DNA of 64,000 bases, taken from assembly GCF_023061185.1 (NCBI RefSeq), contig NZ_JAKGAK010000016.1, forward strand, positions 1 through 64,000. Direction: 5' to 3'. Origin of the DNA: Chromohalobacter beijerinckii (lineage in GTDB: Bacteria > Pseudomonadota > Gammaproteobacteria > Pseudomonadales > Halomonadaceae). The notes beneath the pieces were generated by a model. It made no database searches. It saw only the letters and a list, made by a program, of their open reading frames with translations, and was not told where the DNA came from. Shown piece after piece: positions 1 through 7,664 of this stretch. The position numbers and the translations under genes were made by a program. Position 1 is the stretch's first letter. Every line of letters starts with the position of its first letter.

Positions 1-168
1 CACCGGGCCGAAGGCGCCGGCGGGTGGCGCCCAACTGGGCTGCGTGAGTTCGGCGTAGAACTGCGTGGCATCCACTGATGCGATGGCGCCGATCCCGGCG
101 GTAATGAAGCTGACCACCAGCCAGCCGATCAGACCGAGAACCTGGTGGCGAGTCGAAAATGCTTGCAT
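1..168 (-). CDS. TspO/MBR family protein, N-terminal part (runs off the window)
   Basis: The minus strand is open from an ATG at 166-168 to the window edge, giving 56 residues. It has a first hydrophobic helix (GLIGWLVVSFITAGIGAIAS) followed by a segment reading QPSWAPPAGAFGPV. The Trp-Ala-Pro-Pro and Phe-Gly-Pro-Val pattern after the first helix is the hallmark of TspO/MBR (tryptophan-rich sensory protein), a five-helix membrane protein that binds porphyrins and similar ligands. The remaining four helices lie outside the window. The start codon is the only ATG near the beginning of the homologous region. The family call is fairly sure; the physiological role is unknown here. Confidence 0.75.
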   Translation of the reverse strand, partial: MQAFSTRHQVLGLIGWLVVSFITAGIGAIASVDATQFYAELTQPSWAPPAGAFGPV

Positions 169-508
169 GGCGGTATCCCTTCCCCGTCGAAACGGTCTTC
201 AGAATGTGCGATATGGCGATGATATGCCAAGCGTTTTTCAGATATTGCGCTGAAACGTCGCAGTGCGTTTGCTTTTCCCTATAAATCGCAAGGGATTGTT
301 AAACCTTGGTTATTCATTCGAAGCATGCTCGCAGAGTATTAACCGCCACGATACTGATCAATCTAGGTTAATTTTTGCTTTATTTTCAGGTAGTTATTGT
401 TATTCAGGGGTGTCGGGTATAGGCTGTTTGAAAAGTTGACAAAAATAATCGGGTTTAGGGAGTGAAGATGCGTTCTCAGCATCGCCTGCTGTGCATTATG
501 GAGACCAC
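169..508. other. Intergenic region between tspO and mntP
   Basis: About 340 AT-rich bases separate the two divergent genes. A TTGACA hexamer lies at 436-441, but no convincing -10 element sits 16-18 bases downstream. A small inverted repeat (GATGC at 467-471, GCATC at 479-483) sits just before mntP. I looked for a yybP-ykoY manganese riboswitch, which precedes mntP in Escherichia coli, and could not fit its conserved loops. No gene is visible. Confidence 0.4.
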
Positions 509-1099
509 ATGAATCCTGCGTCGTTGATTCTGTTGGCATTCGCCATGTCGACAGACGCCTTTGCCGCTTCTATCGGCCGGGGCGCCGAGTTGAGCAAGGT
601 ACGCTTCATCAGCGCGCTACGCATAGGCATTGTGTTTGGCGTGGTGGAAGCGATCATGCCGTTGGTGGGGTGGGCGCTCGGCCATGTCGCGATGCGTTTC
701 GTCTCCGGTGTCGACCACTGGATTGCCTTTGCCATGCTGGCGTTGCTGGGCGGGCATATGATCTGGGAAGGATTAAAGAACGGCGGTGCCGATGCGATAA
801 AGGTCGCCGGGGTTCAGCAGGAAGACAAGTCCATATGGTTGATTGCCGTCACAGCCCTGGCCACCAGCATCGACGCCATGGCCGTGGGGATTACGTTAGC
901 GCTGACGGATATCAACATCGTCGTGGCCTCCCTGGCCATCGGCCTGGCGACGACCTTGATGGTCACCTGCGGCACGTTGCTCGGTCGTGCTATTGGCACC
1001 GTCGTCGGCAAGTGGGCTGAGGTGCTGGGTGGCCTGATCCTCATCGCCATTGGCGTTGCCGTGCTCTATGAGCATCTGGCCGGCGTTGTATCGGCGTGA
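509..1099 (+). CDS. mntP: Manganese efflux pump MntP
   Basis: The 196-residue protein is an inner-membrane Mn(II) exporter of the MntP (DUF204) family; E. coli MntP has 188 residues. Six hydrophobic helices are arranged as two repeats. Each repeat carries the family acidic motif, [12 protein letters not shown] with Asp16 and [10 protein letters not shown] with Asp122, matching aspartates required in E. coli MntP. The frame is open from a GTG at 491, but the ATG at 509 starts exactly at the conserved N-terminus, so I chose it. The gene stands alone and is followed by a strong terminator. Manganese-responsive control is known for the family, but I see no clear operator or riboswitch. Confidence 0.92.
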   Translation: MNPASLILLAFAMSTDAFAASIGRGAELSKVRFISALRIGIVFGVVEAIMPLVGWALGHVAMRFVSGVDHWIAFAMLALLGGHMIWEGLKNGGADAIKVAGVQQEDKSIWLIAVTALATSIDAMAVGITLALTDINIVVASLAIGLATTLMVTCGTLLGRAIGTVVGKWAEVLGGLILIAIGVAVLYEHLAGVVSA

Positions 1100-1161
1100 A
1101 CGTTTCATAGCCTGTTGGTCGGGGCTACAAGATCTGACCACAAAGACGCGAGCCAATAAAA

Positions 1162-1191
1162 ACGGGGTGGGCCCATTTGGGCCCACCCCGT
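1162..1191. terminator. Bidirectional terminator between mntP and the PQQ dehydrogenase
   Basis: A perfect 13-bp stem (ACGGGGTGGGCCC pairing with its complement) with a 4-base ATTT loop lies between two convergent genes. An A-run precedes it and a T-rich stretch follows it, so it could end transcription from both sides. Confidence 0.85.
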
Positions 1192-1241
1192 CTGCTTTCT
1201 ACGTTACTGCTGTCTTGCCTTCTATCGCTGACCGTCAGACG

Positions 1242-3281
1242 TTACTCGTCGTCTTCCGGCAGCGCGTAGACGACGACCTGGTCGCCGACCTGATCCTTCA
1301 GGATCGAGTTGCCGCCTGCCACGAAGGCGACGTATTCGCGGCCTTCATACTCGTAGACGGCGGGATTGGCGACGGCGGGCGCTTCGGCCTGGTCTTCCCA
1401 CAGCTCTTCGCCGCTGTCGAGCGAGTAGGCGCGCAGTTTGGCGTCCATCGAGGCACCGATGAAGACCAGGTTGCCGGCCGTGACTGCAGGACCACCGATG
1501 GTGGGCGAGCCCCAGCTTTCAGGCATGAAGAAGCCGTACTGCTGCGAGGAGCCGATCGGACGACGCCATTTCACATCGCCGGTTTTCATGTCGAGCGCGA
1601 CGACTTCGCCGAAGGGCGGTTCCCAGCACGGCATGCCGAGCCAGTTACGTGCCACTTCGAGACGCATACCGTAAGGCGCCCCTGTCTGCGGTGCGAAGCC
1701 ACTTTCGTTGCCCGAGCCACTATCGGCTTTCTCGTACGCTTCACGCTCGTAGAGCTTTACGTACTGCACGATGTGCGAGGTGTTGACGATGGCCGTCTGG
1801 CTGACGGGATCAAAGGCAACACCGCCCCATTGCACGCCACCGGAGCTATCAGGATAGGTCAGTGCACCTTCACCCTTGGTGGTGGGCGGCGTGTACATGC
1901 CTTCATACGTCAGGTTGTCCCAGAGCTTGGAACACTGGCCACCGCCAACGACATCGGCGAGTTTCCAGATCTTCGGCTTCTCGGATTGGTCGAGCAGCGG
2001 GGCGGGCTTGGTCGGGAAGGGTTGCGTATCCGCGTATTCTTCGCCTTTGACGGAGCCATCACCCTGCGGTACCGGACGCTCCTCGATCGGCCAGACGTCC
2101 TCACCGGTCAGGCGGTTGACGACGAACAGGAAGCCTTGCTTGGTGGCCTGGATCAATGCCGGAATTTCCTCGCCATCCACCGTGATGTCCATCAGTGTTG
2201 GCGCGGAGTTGATGTCATAGTCCCAGACGTCGTGGTGGACCCACTGGCGTGACCAGACGACTTCGCCGGTATCGACGTCAAGCGCGGTGGTCGAGGTCGC
2301 CAGGGGCGCTTCCTCGGTGCGGTTGCCGCCCCAGTAGTTGGGCGACGGTGAGGAGATCGGCAGATACACGAGGCCGTTTTCCTCGTCGGCGGACATGTGC
2401 GTCCACACGTTGGCGGTACCGCTCTTCTCACGCATCTCTTCGGAAAGGGCGTTGAAGCTCCATTCGCGCTCGCCGGTGCGGGCATTGATGGAGAACACGG
2501 TGCCGGGAGGCGCTTGCTCGAACGCCCAGTCTTTGCCGGCCCAACCGATAAGCAGGTGATCGTCTACCACGGTCGGTGGCTGCAGCAGCGACAGCGGCCA
2601 CTTATTGTGGGTGTCGTTCCACTGGTTGACGTCGAGTACGCCGTTATCGGCGAAGCTGGTGCACTTCTCGCCAGTGTCGGCATCGACGGCGAAGAGCTGC
2701 GCGTCCATGGTGCCGAGATAGACGATTTTCTGGCAGGACTCGCCTTCGACCGGGTCATCCGCTTCCCAGTAGGCGACGCCGCGGCTCTTGAGCGCGGGCT
2801 GCGTCATTGCTTCAAGCGTGGACTCGGTGTCGAAGCTCCACTTCTGCTCGCCGGTGGCGGGGTCGAGCGCGAGAATGCGATAGAACGGCGTGCCGATATA
2901 GAGCGTGTCGTTGGCGAACACCGGCGTCGCGGACCAGACAGTGGGCGGCAGGTCGCCGGAGCCGTCGGAGACATCGCCAGTGTGCACTTCCCAGACCTTT
3001 TCCAGGTCACCGACGTTATCGGCGTTGATCTGGTCGAGGGGGCTGTATTTCTGCGCGTTGAGCTGGCCGTGGAAGCTATCCCAGGTCGGTGTGCCGGGGA
3101 CCAGCGGTATCGATTCGGACGAAGCTTGTTGGGATGAAGCTTGCGACGTCGCGCCCTCTTGTGCACTCGAGGCGTCCTGATCGGCGTCCTGATCCTGCGC
3201 CAGAAGCGGCAAAGGCGTCAGGAAAAGCGCCAGCGCCGTGGCCGTGCCCAGGCGTTGCGCGGTGGTTCTCAATGTCGGCAT
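1242..3281 (-). CDS. PQQ-dependent dehydrogenase (glucose/quinate/shikimate family), secreted catalytic subunit
   Basis: This 679-residue quinoprotein oxidises a sugar or sugar acid in the periplasm and passes electrons towards ubiquinone. The N-terminus is a signal peptide (MPTLRTTAQRL, hydrophobic stretch, then LLAQDQ). An acidic low-complexity linker follows, then an eight-bladed propeller with repeated tryptophan-docking motifs. HHDVWDYDINSAPTL contains the family catalytic aspartate region, and TYEGMYTPP plus WGGVAFDP match membrane-bound glucose dehydrogenase. The start at 3281 has a GGAG ribosome site; an upstream extension is open but lies in the preceding gene. The usual N-terminal membrane domain is missing and is probably supplied by the gene 11 bases upstream. 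The exact substrate cannot be read from sequence. Confidence 0.85.
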   Translation of the reverse strand: MPTLRTTAQRLGTATALALFLTPLPLLAQDQDADQDASSAQEGATSQASSQQASSESIPLVPGTPTWDSFHGQLNAQKYSPLDQINADNVGDLEKVWEVHTGDVSDGSGDLPPTVWSATPVFANDTLYIGTPFYRILALDPATGEQKWSFDTESTLEAMTQPALKSRGVAYWEADDPVEGESCQKIVYLGTMDAQLFAVDADTGEKCTSFADNGVLDVNQWNDTHNKWPLSLLQPPTVVDDHLLIGWAGKDWAFEQAPPGTVFSINARTGEREWSFNALSEEMREKSGTANVWTHMSADEENGLVYLPISSPSPNYWGGNRTEEAPLATSTTALDVDTGEVVWSRQWVHHDVWDYDINSAPTLMDITVDGEEIPALIQATKQGFLFVVNRLTGEDVWPIEERPVPQGDGSVKGEEYADTQPFPTKPAPLLDQSEKPKIWKLADVVGGGQCSKLWDNLTYEGMYTPPTTKGEGALTYPDSSGGVQWGGVAFDPVSQTAIVNTSHIVQYVKLYEREAYEKADSGSGNESGFAPQTGAPYGMRLEVARNWLGMPCWEPPFGEVVALDMKTGDVKWRRPIGSSQQYGFFMPESWGSPTIGGPAVTAGNLVFIGASMDAKLRAYSLDSGEELWEDQAEAPAVANPAVYEYEGREYVAFVAGGNSILKDQVGDQVVVYALPEDDE

Positions 3282-3292
3282 GGGACGGCTCC

Positions 3293-3658
3293 TTATGGTT
3301 GGGCGGGATGAGCGGTGCGGTTCGCGAGGGCCACATCTAGAATCAGCCCGATTAGGCCGACCACCATGGCGACACAGATCCACCATTGATGTAGGAGGAG
3401 GGCTGCGAAGAAGGTGCCGGCCAGGCCCAGCAAAATCAGCACGCGCCACACGTTACGCGAGGCGTTCCCTTTCAATGCAGGCAAGATGAGCGCCATGACG
3501 GCCAGGGCGATGTTGGCCAGGATGGCGACAAGCGCGCCAAGTGTGCCATTGACCCCGGTCAGCGGGGTGAAATAGGCATAGAGTGCGATGGCAAACCCGA
3601 CGATCGAGGCTACCAGCAGCACAATGGCGCCCAACCTTTGCGAGCGAGATTGTGGCAT
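3293..3658 (-). CDS. Four-helix membrane protein, probable detached anchor domain of the PQQ dehydrogenase
   Basis: The 121-residue protein has four hydrophobic helices (LGAIVLLVASIVGFAIALYA, then three more) and little else. Classical membrane-bound glucose dehydrogenase carries an N-terminal domain of about 140 residues with five helices, which binds ubiquinone and anchors the enzyme. Here a similar stand-alone unit ends 11 bases before a dehydrogenase that lacks it, on the same strand, so the two probably form one split enzyme. The start at 3658 has an AGGAGA ribosome site; a further in-frame start at 3694 lacks one. The operon arrangement is seen directly, while the quinone-reducing role is inference. 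Confidence 0.65.
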   Translation of the reverse strand: MPQSRSQRLGAIVLLVASIVGFAIALYAYFTPLTGVNGTLGALVAILANIALAVMALILPALKGNASRNVWRVLILLGLAGTFFAALLLHQWWICVAMVVGLIGLILDVALANRTAHPAQP

Positions 3659-4003
3659 GGCGTTGTTGTCTCCTTGTGGGACAGGAATGATCACCTGGCT
3701 CTTTTATTCCGCCGTTGGGCTGGGGCACATAGCGCCAAGCTCAAAGGGGATGAGCGAAATGGTTGAGCCTTGGCTACGTCTTTGGTCGTAGCTCTCGGCT
3801 CCCATTTTAGTAAAAAACGTAGGACTTTTGTGGCCTTGTTTCAAAAAATTATTTTTCTGCTAACGAATTTGTGCGTGGAGGCGCCGTAAGGCGGTACATG
3901 GGGCTTGATGATCGAGAAGAACTTGACGCGCAGTGAATCTTTTAGCATGCTAATTGTGTAATGCGACAAAACGCCGCATCACCACCAAAATCCAGGAGTG
4001 GTC
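3659..4003. other. Intergenic region with a 12-bp perfect palindrome
   Basis: About 345 AT-rich bases separate the dehydrogenase operon from the small exported peptide gene. A perfect palindrome TTAGCATGCTAA lies at 3942-3953, some 50 bases before the peptide start, with a TTGACG hexamer at 3923-3928 just upstream. It could be a regulator site over a promoter. No gene is seen. Confidence 0.4.
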
Positions 4004-4177
4004 ATGAAAGCACTCAACAAGCTGTTCTCGATGTTGGCAACCATCGTCGTCTCTGCATTGCTGCCGTTCTCTATGGTGGCGGAAAGCGAGGCTAATCAAA
4101 ACGTTAGTGTCCATAACGACACGGCGAACGTCTCCACTCTGAACGCCAAACAGCGTCAAGATGACGAATCCCTGTAA
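4004..4177 (+). CDS. Small exported protein of unknown function (57 residues)
   Basis: An ATG at 4004 follows an AGGAG site at 3994-3998 and opens a 57-residue frame. The product begins MKALNKLF, continues with a hydrophobic core (SMLATIVVSALLPFSMVA) and then a polar, Asn- and acidic-rich tail ending QRQDDESL. This is a signal peptide with a short mature peptide of about 30 residues, or a small single-span protein. I do not recognise a family. The next gene is arfB, 93 bases downstream. The good ribosome site and signal-like N-terminus favour a real gene. Confidence 0.6.
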   Translation: MKALNKLFSMLATIVVSALLPFSMVAESEANQNVSVHNDTANVSTLNAKQRQDDESL

Positions 4178-4270
4178 GTTGCGTCGACTCCCGAGGCGCC
4201 GCCAATAGTGTAGTCTGTCGCGCATCATTCACGCGTCGTGCTCGGCGTGTCATGTCACGAGGGCTACACC

Positions 4271-4684
4271 ATGCTGAGGATCTCCGATACGGTGACGCTC
4301 GCCGATTGGGAAATCGATATCAGCCAGATTCGCGCGCAAGGCGCCGGCGGCCAGAACGTCAACAAGGTCGCCTCGGCGGTGCATCTACGTTTCGATATTC
4401 CCCGCTCGTCATTGCCGCCGTTCTACAAAGAACGCTTGATGGCGCTGTCCGATCAGCGTATTAGCAAGGATGGTGTGATCATCCTCAAGGCGCAGCGTTA
4501 TCGCACGCTTGAAGCCAACAAGGAAGAAGCGCTGGCGCGTCTCAAGGCACTCATCCAGGACGCGGTAAAGCAGCACAAGGTGCGCCGCCCCACCCAGCCT
4601 TCCAAGGGCGCGAAGCGCCGCCGTGTCGACAAGAAAACCCGCAAGGGCAAGACCAAGGCCTTGCGTGGCAAGGTAGAGACGTAA
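4271..4684 (+). CDS. arfB: Alternative ribosome-rescue peptidyl-tRNA hydrolase ArfB
   Basis: The 137-residue protein matches ArfB (YaeJ; 140 residues in E. coli), which frees ribosomes stalled at mRNA ends by entering the empty mRNA channel and hydrolysing peptidyl-tRNA. The catalytic GGQ motif is at residues 26-28 in RAQGAGGQNVNKV. The C-terminus is the expected Arg/Lys-rich tail (GAKRRRVDKKTRKGKTKALRGK) that inserts into the mRNA entry tunnel. The ATG at 4271 gives the family length; an upstream in-frame start at 4238 would add 11 residues. A hairpin follows directly. Confidence 0.92.
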   Translation: MLRISDTVTLADWEIDISQIRAQGAGGQNVNKVASAVHLRFDIPRSSLPPFYKERLMALSDQRISKDGVIILKAQRYRTLEANKEEALARLKALIQDAVKQHKVRRPTQPSKGAKRRRVDKKTRKGKTKALRGKVET

Positions 4685-4688
4685 CACC

Positions 4689-4720
4689 GCTGTCAGCCGG
4701 CGGAGCGCTTCACGCCGGCT
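4689..4720. terminator. Hairpin after arfB, copy A of a 32-base sequence that recurs at 9592
   Basis: The stem AGCCGGCG (4695-4702) pairs with CGCCGGCT (4713-4720). The 32 bases from GCTGTCAGCCG to CACGCCGGCT match bases 9592-9623 at 27 of 32 positions. It probably terminates arfB and the convergent GntR gene, and it marks the left edge of a likely inserted block. Confidence 0.65.
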
Positions 4721-4734
4721 AATCTTTCAGAAAA

Positions 4735-5463
4735 TCAGTAAAGGTCTGCATTTAGTGGCTTGATACTGACGTCAAAAAATGAAGGCTCTAGTTTTCGGTC
4801 CAGCGGTTCGAACATTGCATGCATAAAGTCCATGAGCTCATGGTTGGCGGAGATAGCAGAGGAGACGTCACGATTGAGGACCGCATCAAGAATTTTAATG
4901 TGAATTAGTATGTTCTTGTTGATTGAGGTGGCGTCTCCTAAATGGCTTTGGTAAAGAAAGCCTAAGCGCCGAAATATGGTATGTAATGGTCGTAGTGTGC
5001 GTGCTACAAAAGGCTCGTTGGCGGCTTCAAGAATGAGTTGATCCATCCGCTTATCAAGGTCGTTGAATCGACGCAAGTCATTATTCGACTCGGCTTCGTG
5101 CAAAGCTTGAATTAAATGGTGCATTTGGTTTCGCACTAAACCGCTTTCATTCTCAATAGCCATCTCAAGTACAAAACATTCAAGATCACGCCGGATCTTG
5201 AGTAATCGCTTCTCTCTTGCCAGGTCGATAGGAGTGATGCGTATCCCAATGCCTGCCTGCATCTCCAGCAAGGTATCATCAGTCAATTTGCGAGTAGCTT
5301 CCAAAACTGGGGTGCGGCCCAGCCCTACCTGCTTCTGCAAGTCGGCCATGGTCATGAAGGCGCCTGGCTGAATATCCATATGAGCAATGCTTGATTCAAG
5401 CCGCTCATAAGCCAGATTTCCCTGGGACTTACTGTAAGTTGCTGATTTTTTTGTATCAGACAT
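4735..5463 (-). CDS. GntR-family transcriptional regulator (FadR/FCD subfamily)
   Basis: The 242-residue protein has an N-terminal winged helix-turn-helix (residues about 15-80, including TMADLQKQVGLGRTPVLEATRKL) and an all-helical FCD ligand-binding domain (about 90-225) with the metal-binding type pattern DLDKRMDQLI and HIKILDAV. Such regulators sense organic or sugar acids. It is divergent from an SDR dehydrogenase and a TRAP transporter, so it very probably controls them. Its DNA is clearly more AT-rich than the flanking genes, in line with acquisition of the whole block. The start at 5463 is the first ATG of the frame. Confidence 0.85.
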   Translation of the reverse strand: MSDTKKSATYSKSQGNLAYERLESSIAHMDIQPGAFMTMADLQKQVGLGRTPVLEATRKLTDDTLLEMQAGIGIRITPIDLAREKRLLKIRRDLECFVLEMAIENESGLVRNQMHHLIQALHEAESNNDLRRFNDLDKRMDQLILEAANEPFVARTLRPLHTIFRRLGFLYQSHLGDATSINKNILIHIKILDAVLNRDVSSAISANHELMDFMHAMFEPLDRKLEPSFFDVSIKPLNADLY

Positions 5464-5489
5464 TGTTTTACCTGTCCATCGTTAATCTT

Positions 5490-5507
5490 AAGTATTATGG
5501 AATACTT
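5490..5507. promoter_or_regulatory. Candidate GntR operator
   Basis: A perfect inverted repeat AAGTATT-ATGG-AATACTT lies 26 bases before the gntR start, in the divergent control region shared with the dehydrogenase gene. Position and symmetry fit an autoregulatory FadR-type site; binding is inferred. Confidence 0.45.
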
Positions 5508-5711
5508 TGAAATTTGGCGATATATTTCTTATTAGACAACGAAATCTAAGGGCATAAAAGCAGCGTTAGACAAAGGTGGCATGTAGTGAATGCTTAGCCT
5601 TGGCTGCTCGGGGAATGACCGTGATGCTCCTTCTGAAGCCTTGAAAATTAGGGGTGACGATGCGGTTATTCAACAGCTTTAACTATCCTGATGCAAGGGA
5701 GTAAGCGGCTT

Positions 5712-6476
5712 ATGACGCTTTTTGATCTATCGGGCAAGACAGCATTGATCACAGGCTCATCTGGTGGCCTGGGTTTTGCTATGGCAAGGGGGTTGGCACA
5801 AGCCGGGGCCCAAGTCATTTTGCATGGGCGCAACCAAGACAAGCTGCATGAGGCTCACTTAGCACTGTCCGGTGAAGGCTTCAATGTTTTGAAGATTTCC
5901 TTCGATATTACGGATGAAGCCGCTATCGAAAAGGCCCTTGGTAACCTCAAGGAGGATGGCGTATATGTTGATATTCTAGTCAACAACGCTGGCATGCAGC
6001 TGCGAAAGCCGCTGGTAGAGTTGACTCGCAATGAGTGGGATACGGTCATCAATACGAACTTGTCGAGCGCTTTCTTACTTGGCCGCAATGTCGCACGCCA
6101 AATGATAGCGCGCGGTCAGGGTGGCAAGGTAATCAATATTGGTTCGCTAATGAGCTCCGTAGCTCGTCCTACTGTAGGCGCCTATACGGCTGCTAAAGGC
6201 GGGGTACGGTTATTGACGCAATCGATGGCGGCGGAATGGGCAGAGCATGGTATCCAGTCTAACGCGATTGGTCCTGGTTACATGATTACCGAGATGACGC
6301 AACCGCTAGTCGATGATCCCGATTTCAATGGCTGGATCACTGGACGTACACCATCGCGGCGCTGGGGAACGCCTGAAGACTTGGTCGGGACGGTGGTGTA
6401 CTTAGCGTCGCCTGCTTCCAACTATGTCAATGGACAGATTATCTACGTCGATGGCGGCATGCTCGCCGTACTTTGA
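5712..6476 (+). CDS. SDR-family oxidoreductase, gluconate 5-dehydrogenase-like
   Basis: The 254-residue classical short-chain dehydrogenase has the nucleotide-binding TGSSGGLG (residues 14-21), NNAG, and the catalytic Ser and Tyr-x3-Lys (NIGSLMSSVARPTVGAYTAAKGG). The opening FDLSGKTALITG and overall pattern resemble gluconate 5-dehydrogenase (IdnO/Gno), which interconverts gluconate and 5-ketogluconate with NADP(H). The ATG at 5712 follows an AAGGGAG site; a start at 5691 is less likely. It lies just before a TRAP uptake system and opposite a GntR regulator, so a sugar-acid catabolic role is likely, although the exact substrate is not certain. Confidence 0.8.
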   Translation: MTLFDLSGKTALITGSSGGLGFAMARGLAQAGAQVILHGRNQDKLHEAHLALSGEGFNVLKISFDITDEAAIEKALGNLKEDGVYVDILVNNAGMQLRKPLVELTRNEWDTVINTNLSSAFLLGRNVARQMIARGQGGKVINIGSLMSSVARPTVGAYTAAKGGVRLLTQSMAAEWAEHGIQSNAIGPGYMITEMTQPLVDDPDFNGWITGRTPSRRWGTPEDLVGTVVYLASPASNYVNGQIIYVDGGMLAVL

Positions 6477-6580
6477 TGAGCTCCTACACAAGGGTTAGTG
6501 AATAGAGCTTACGCTCATGACAATGACAAGTTTCCTAACCTACACGTTGTAATGTAAACATAAGATCAATAGGACGTATC

Positions 6581-7582
6581 ATGAAAATCAAACACTCCTT
6601 GCGTGGCCTACCGGTAATTACTGCACTGTTATCGACATTGGCTATTTCCGTTGCTAGCACATCGGCATTGGCAGCCGAGTACAACGCCAAGCTTTCGCTT
6701 GACGTGCCAGAGGGTAACACTAAGTACGTTGCGGCTAAAAAGTTTGCCGATATGGTGCGCGAGCGAACCGATGATAATGTCGATATTAAGCTGTTTCCCA
6801 ACAGTGTCCTCGGCGGTGAGAGCGAATCGGCAGAAGGCATTAGGCTTGGCTCCGTACAGATGGGGATCATTACTAGCTCGGTGCTGACTTCTTGGGTACC
6901 CGAAGTTCAGGTTCTTGATCTACCTTATTTGATCAACAGTGACGAACAGGCGGTAGCGATTAACGAGCCTCTCACTGATGAATTGGCGCCCAAGTTTGAG
7001 GGTGAAGGTTTCCACCTCATGGGGTTTTCGGTCAATGGCATCCGTCAGTTGATGAGCAGCACTCCAATTCATTCGGTTGATGACGTTAAGGGGAAAAAGA
7101 TGCGCGTCATCCAGAGTCCACTGCACGTCGCTATGTGGAAAGCCGCCGGTGCTAACCCTACGCCAATCCCAGCTCCCGAGATATATAACTCAATGCAGAC
7201 AGGGGTGATCGACTTTTTTGATAATACAGCGACCAATTACCTTACCAATCGCTTCTATGAAGTTGCGCCTTACTACGTAAAAACTGGGCACGTTTATGCG
7301 ATGGGGACTTGGGTAGTGTCACAAAGCTGGTGGCAGCGTTTGCCGGAGGAATACCAGCAAGAGATCACCAAGGCTGCCAACGAAGTTCAGGAGCAACTGC
7401 CTGCTATGCGTCAGCAAGATGATAAGGCGGCTCTAGCCAAGACTGTTGAGGATGGCGCCACCATCATTGAGATCGATGATAAAGGTCCGTGGAAAGAAGC
7501 CATGCAGCCAGTCAGGGAGGAGTACACCAAGAAAATTCCTAACGGCAAGGCACTCGTCTCGCTGATTGAGAACGCCGACTGA
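6581..7582 (+). CDS. TRAP transporter substrate-binding protein, DctP family
   Basis: The 333-residue periplasmic protein starts with a signal peptide (MKIKHSLRGL, hydrophobic core, STSALAAEYN). It then shows the DctP/SBP_7 layout: EGNTKYVAAKKFADMVRERT near the start, NSVLGGESES, and the hinge segment KGKKMRVIQSP with the family arginine for carboxylate binding. It delivers an organic or sugar acid to the membrane subunits encoded next. The gene follows the SDR gene by about 100 bases and precedes the fused QM subunit by 82 bases, forming a sugar-acid uptake and oxidation cluster. Confidence 0.9.
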   Translation: MKIKHSLRGLPVITALLSTLAISVASTSALAAEYNAKLSLDVPEGNTKYVAAKKFADMVRERTDDNVDIKLFPNSVLGGESESAEGIRLGSVQMGIITSSVLTSWVPEVQVLDLPYLINSDEQAVAINEPLTDELAPKFEGEGFHLMGFSVNGIRQLMSSTPIHSVDDVKGKKMRVIQSPLHVAMWKAAGANPTPIPAPEIYNSMQTGVIDFFDNTATNYLTNRFYEVAPYYVKTGHVYAMGTWVVSQSWWQRLPEEYQQEITKAANEVQEQLPAMRQQDDKAALAKTVEDGATIIEIDDKGPWKEAMQPVREEYTKKIPNGKALVSLIENAD

Positions 7583-7664
7583 ACCTTGGAAGCGATCCCG
7601 CCACCATGGCGGGGTCGCACGTTCCATCCCACCTCAATGGCGTTGCCATTCTGGAGCGTATCGA

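Noticed and set aside
436-464. Sigma-70 promoter starting with TTGACA upstream of mntP
   Set aside because: No acceptable -10 hexamer lies at the proper spacing.
361-508. Possible yybP-ykoY manganese riboswitch before mntP
   Set aside because: GGGAGTG and a short hairpin resemble parts of it, but the second conserved loop is missing and only about 50 bases remain before the start.
1050-2252. 400-residue plus-strand frame opposite the PQQ dehydrogenase
   Set aside because: It is antisense to a clear gene, lacks any recognisable domain and arises from high GC at third codon positions.
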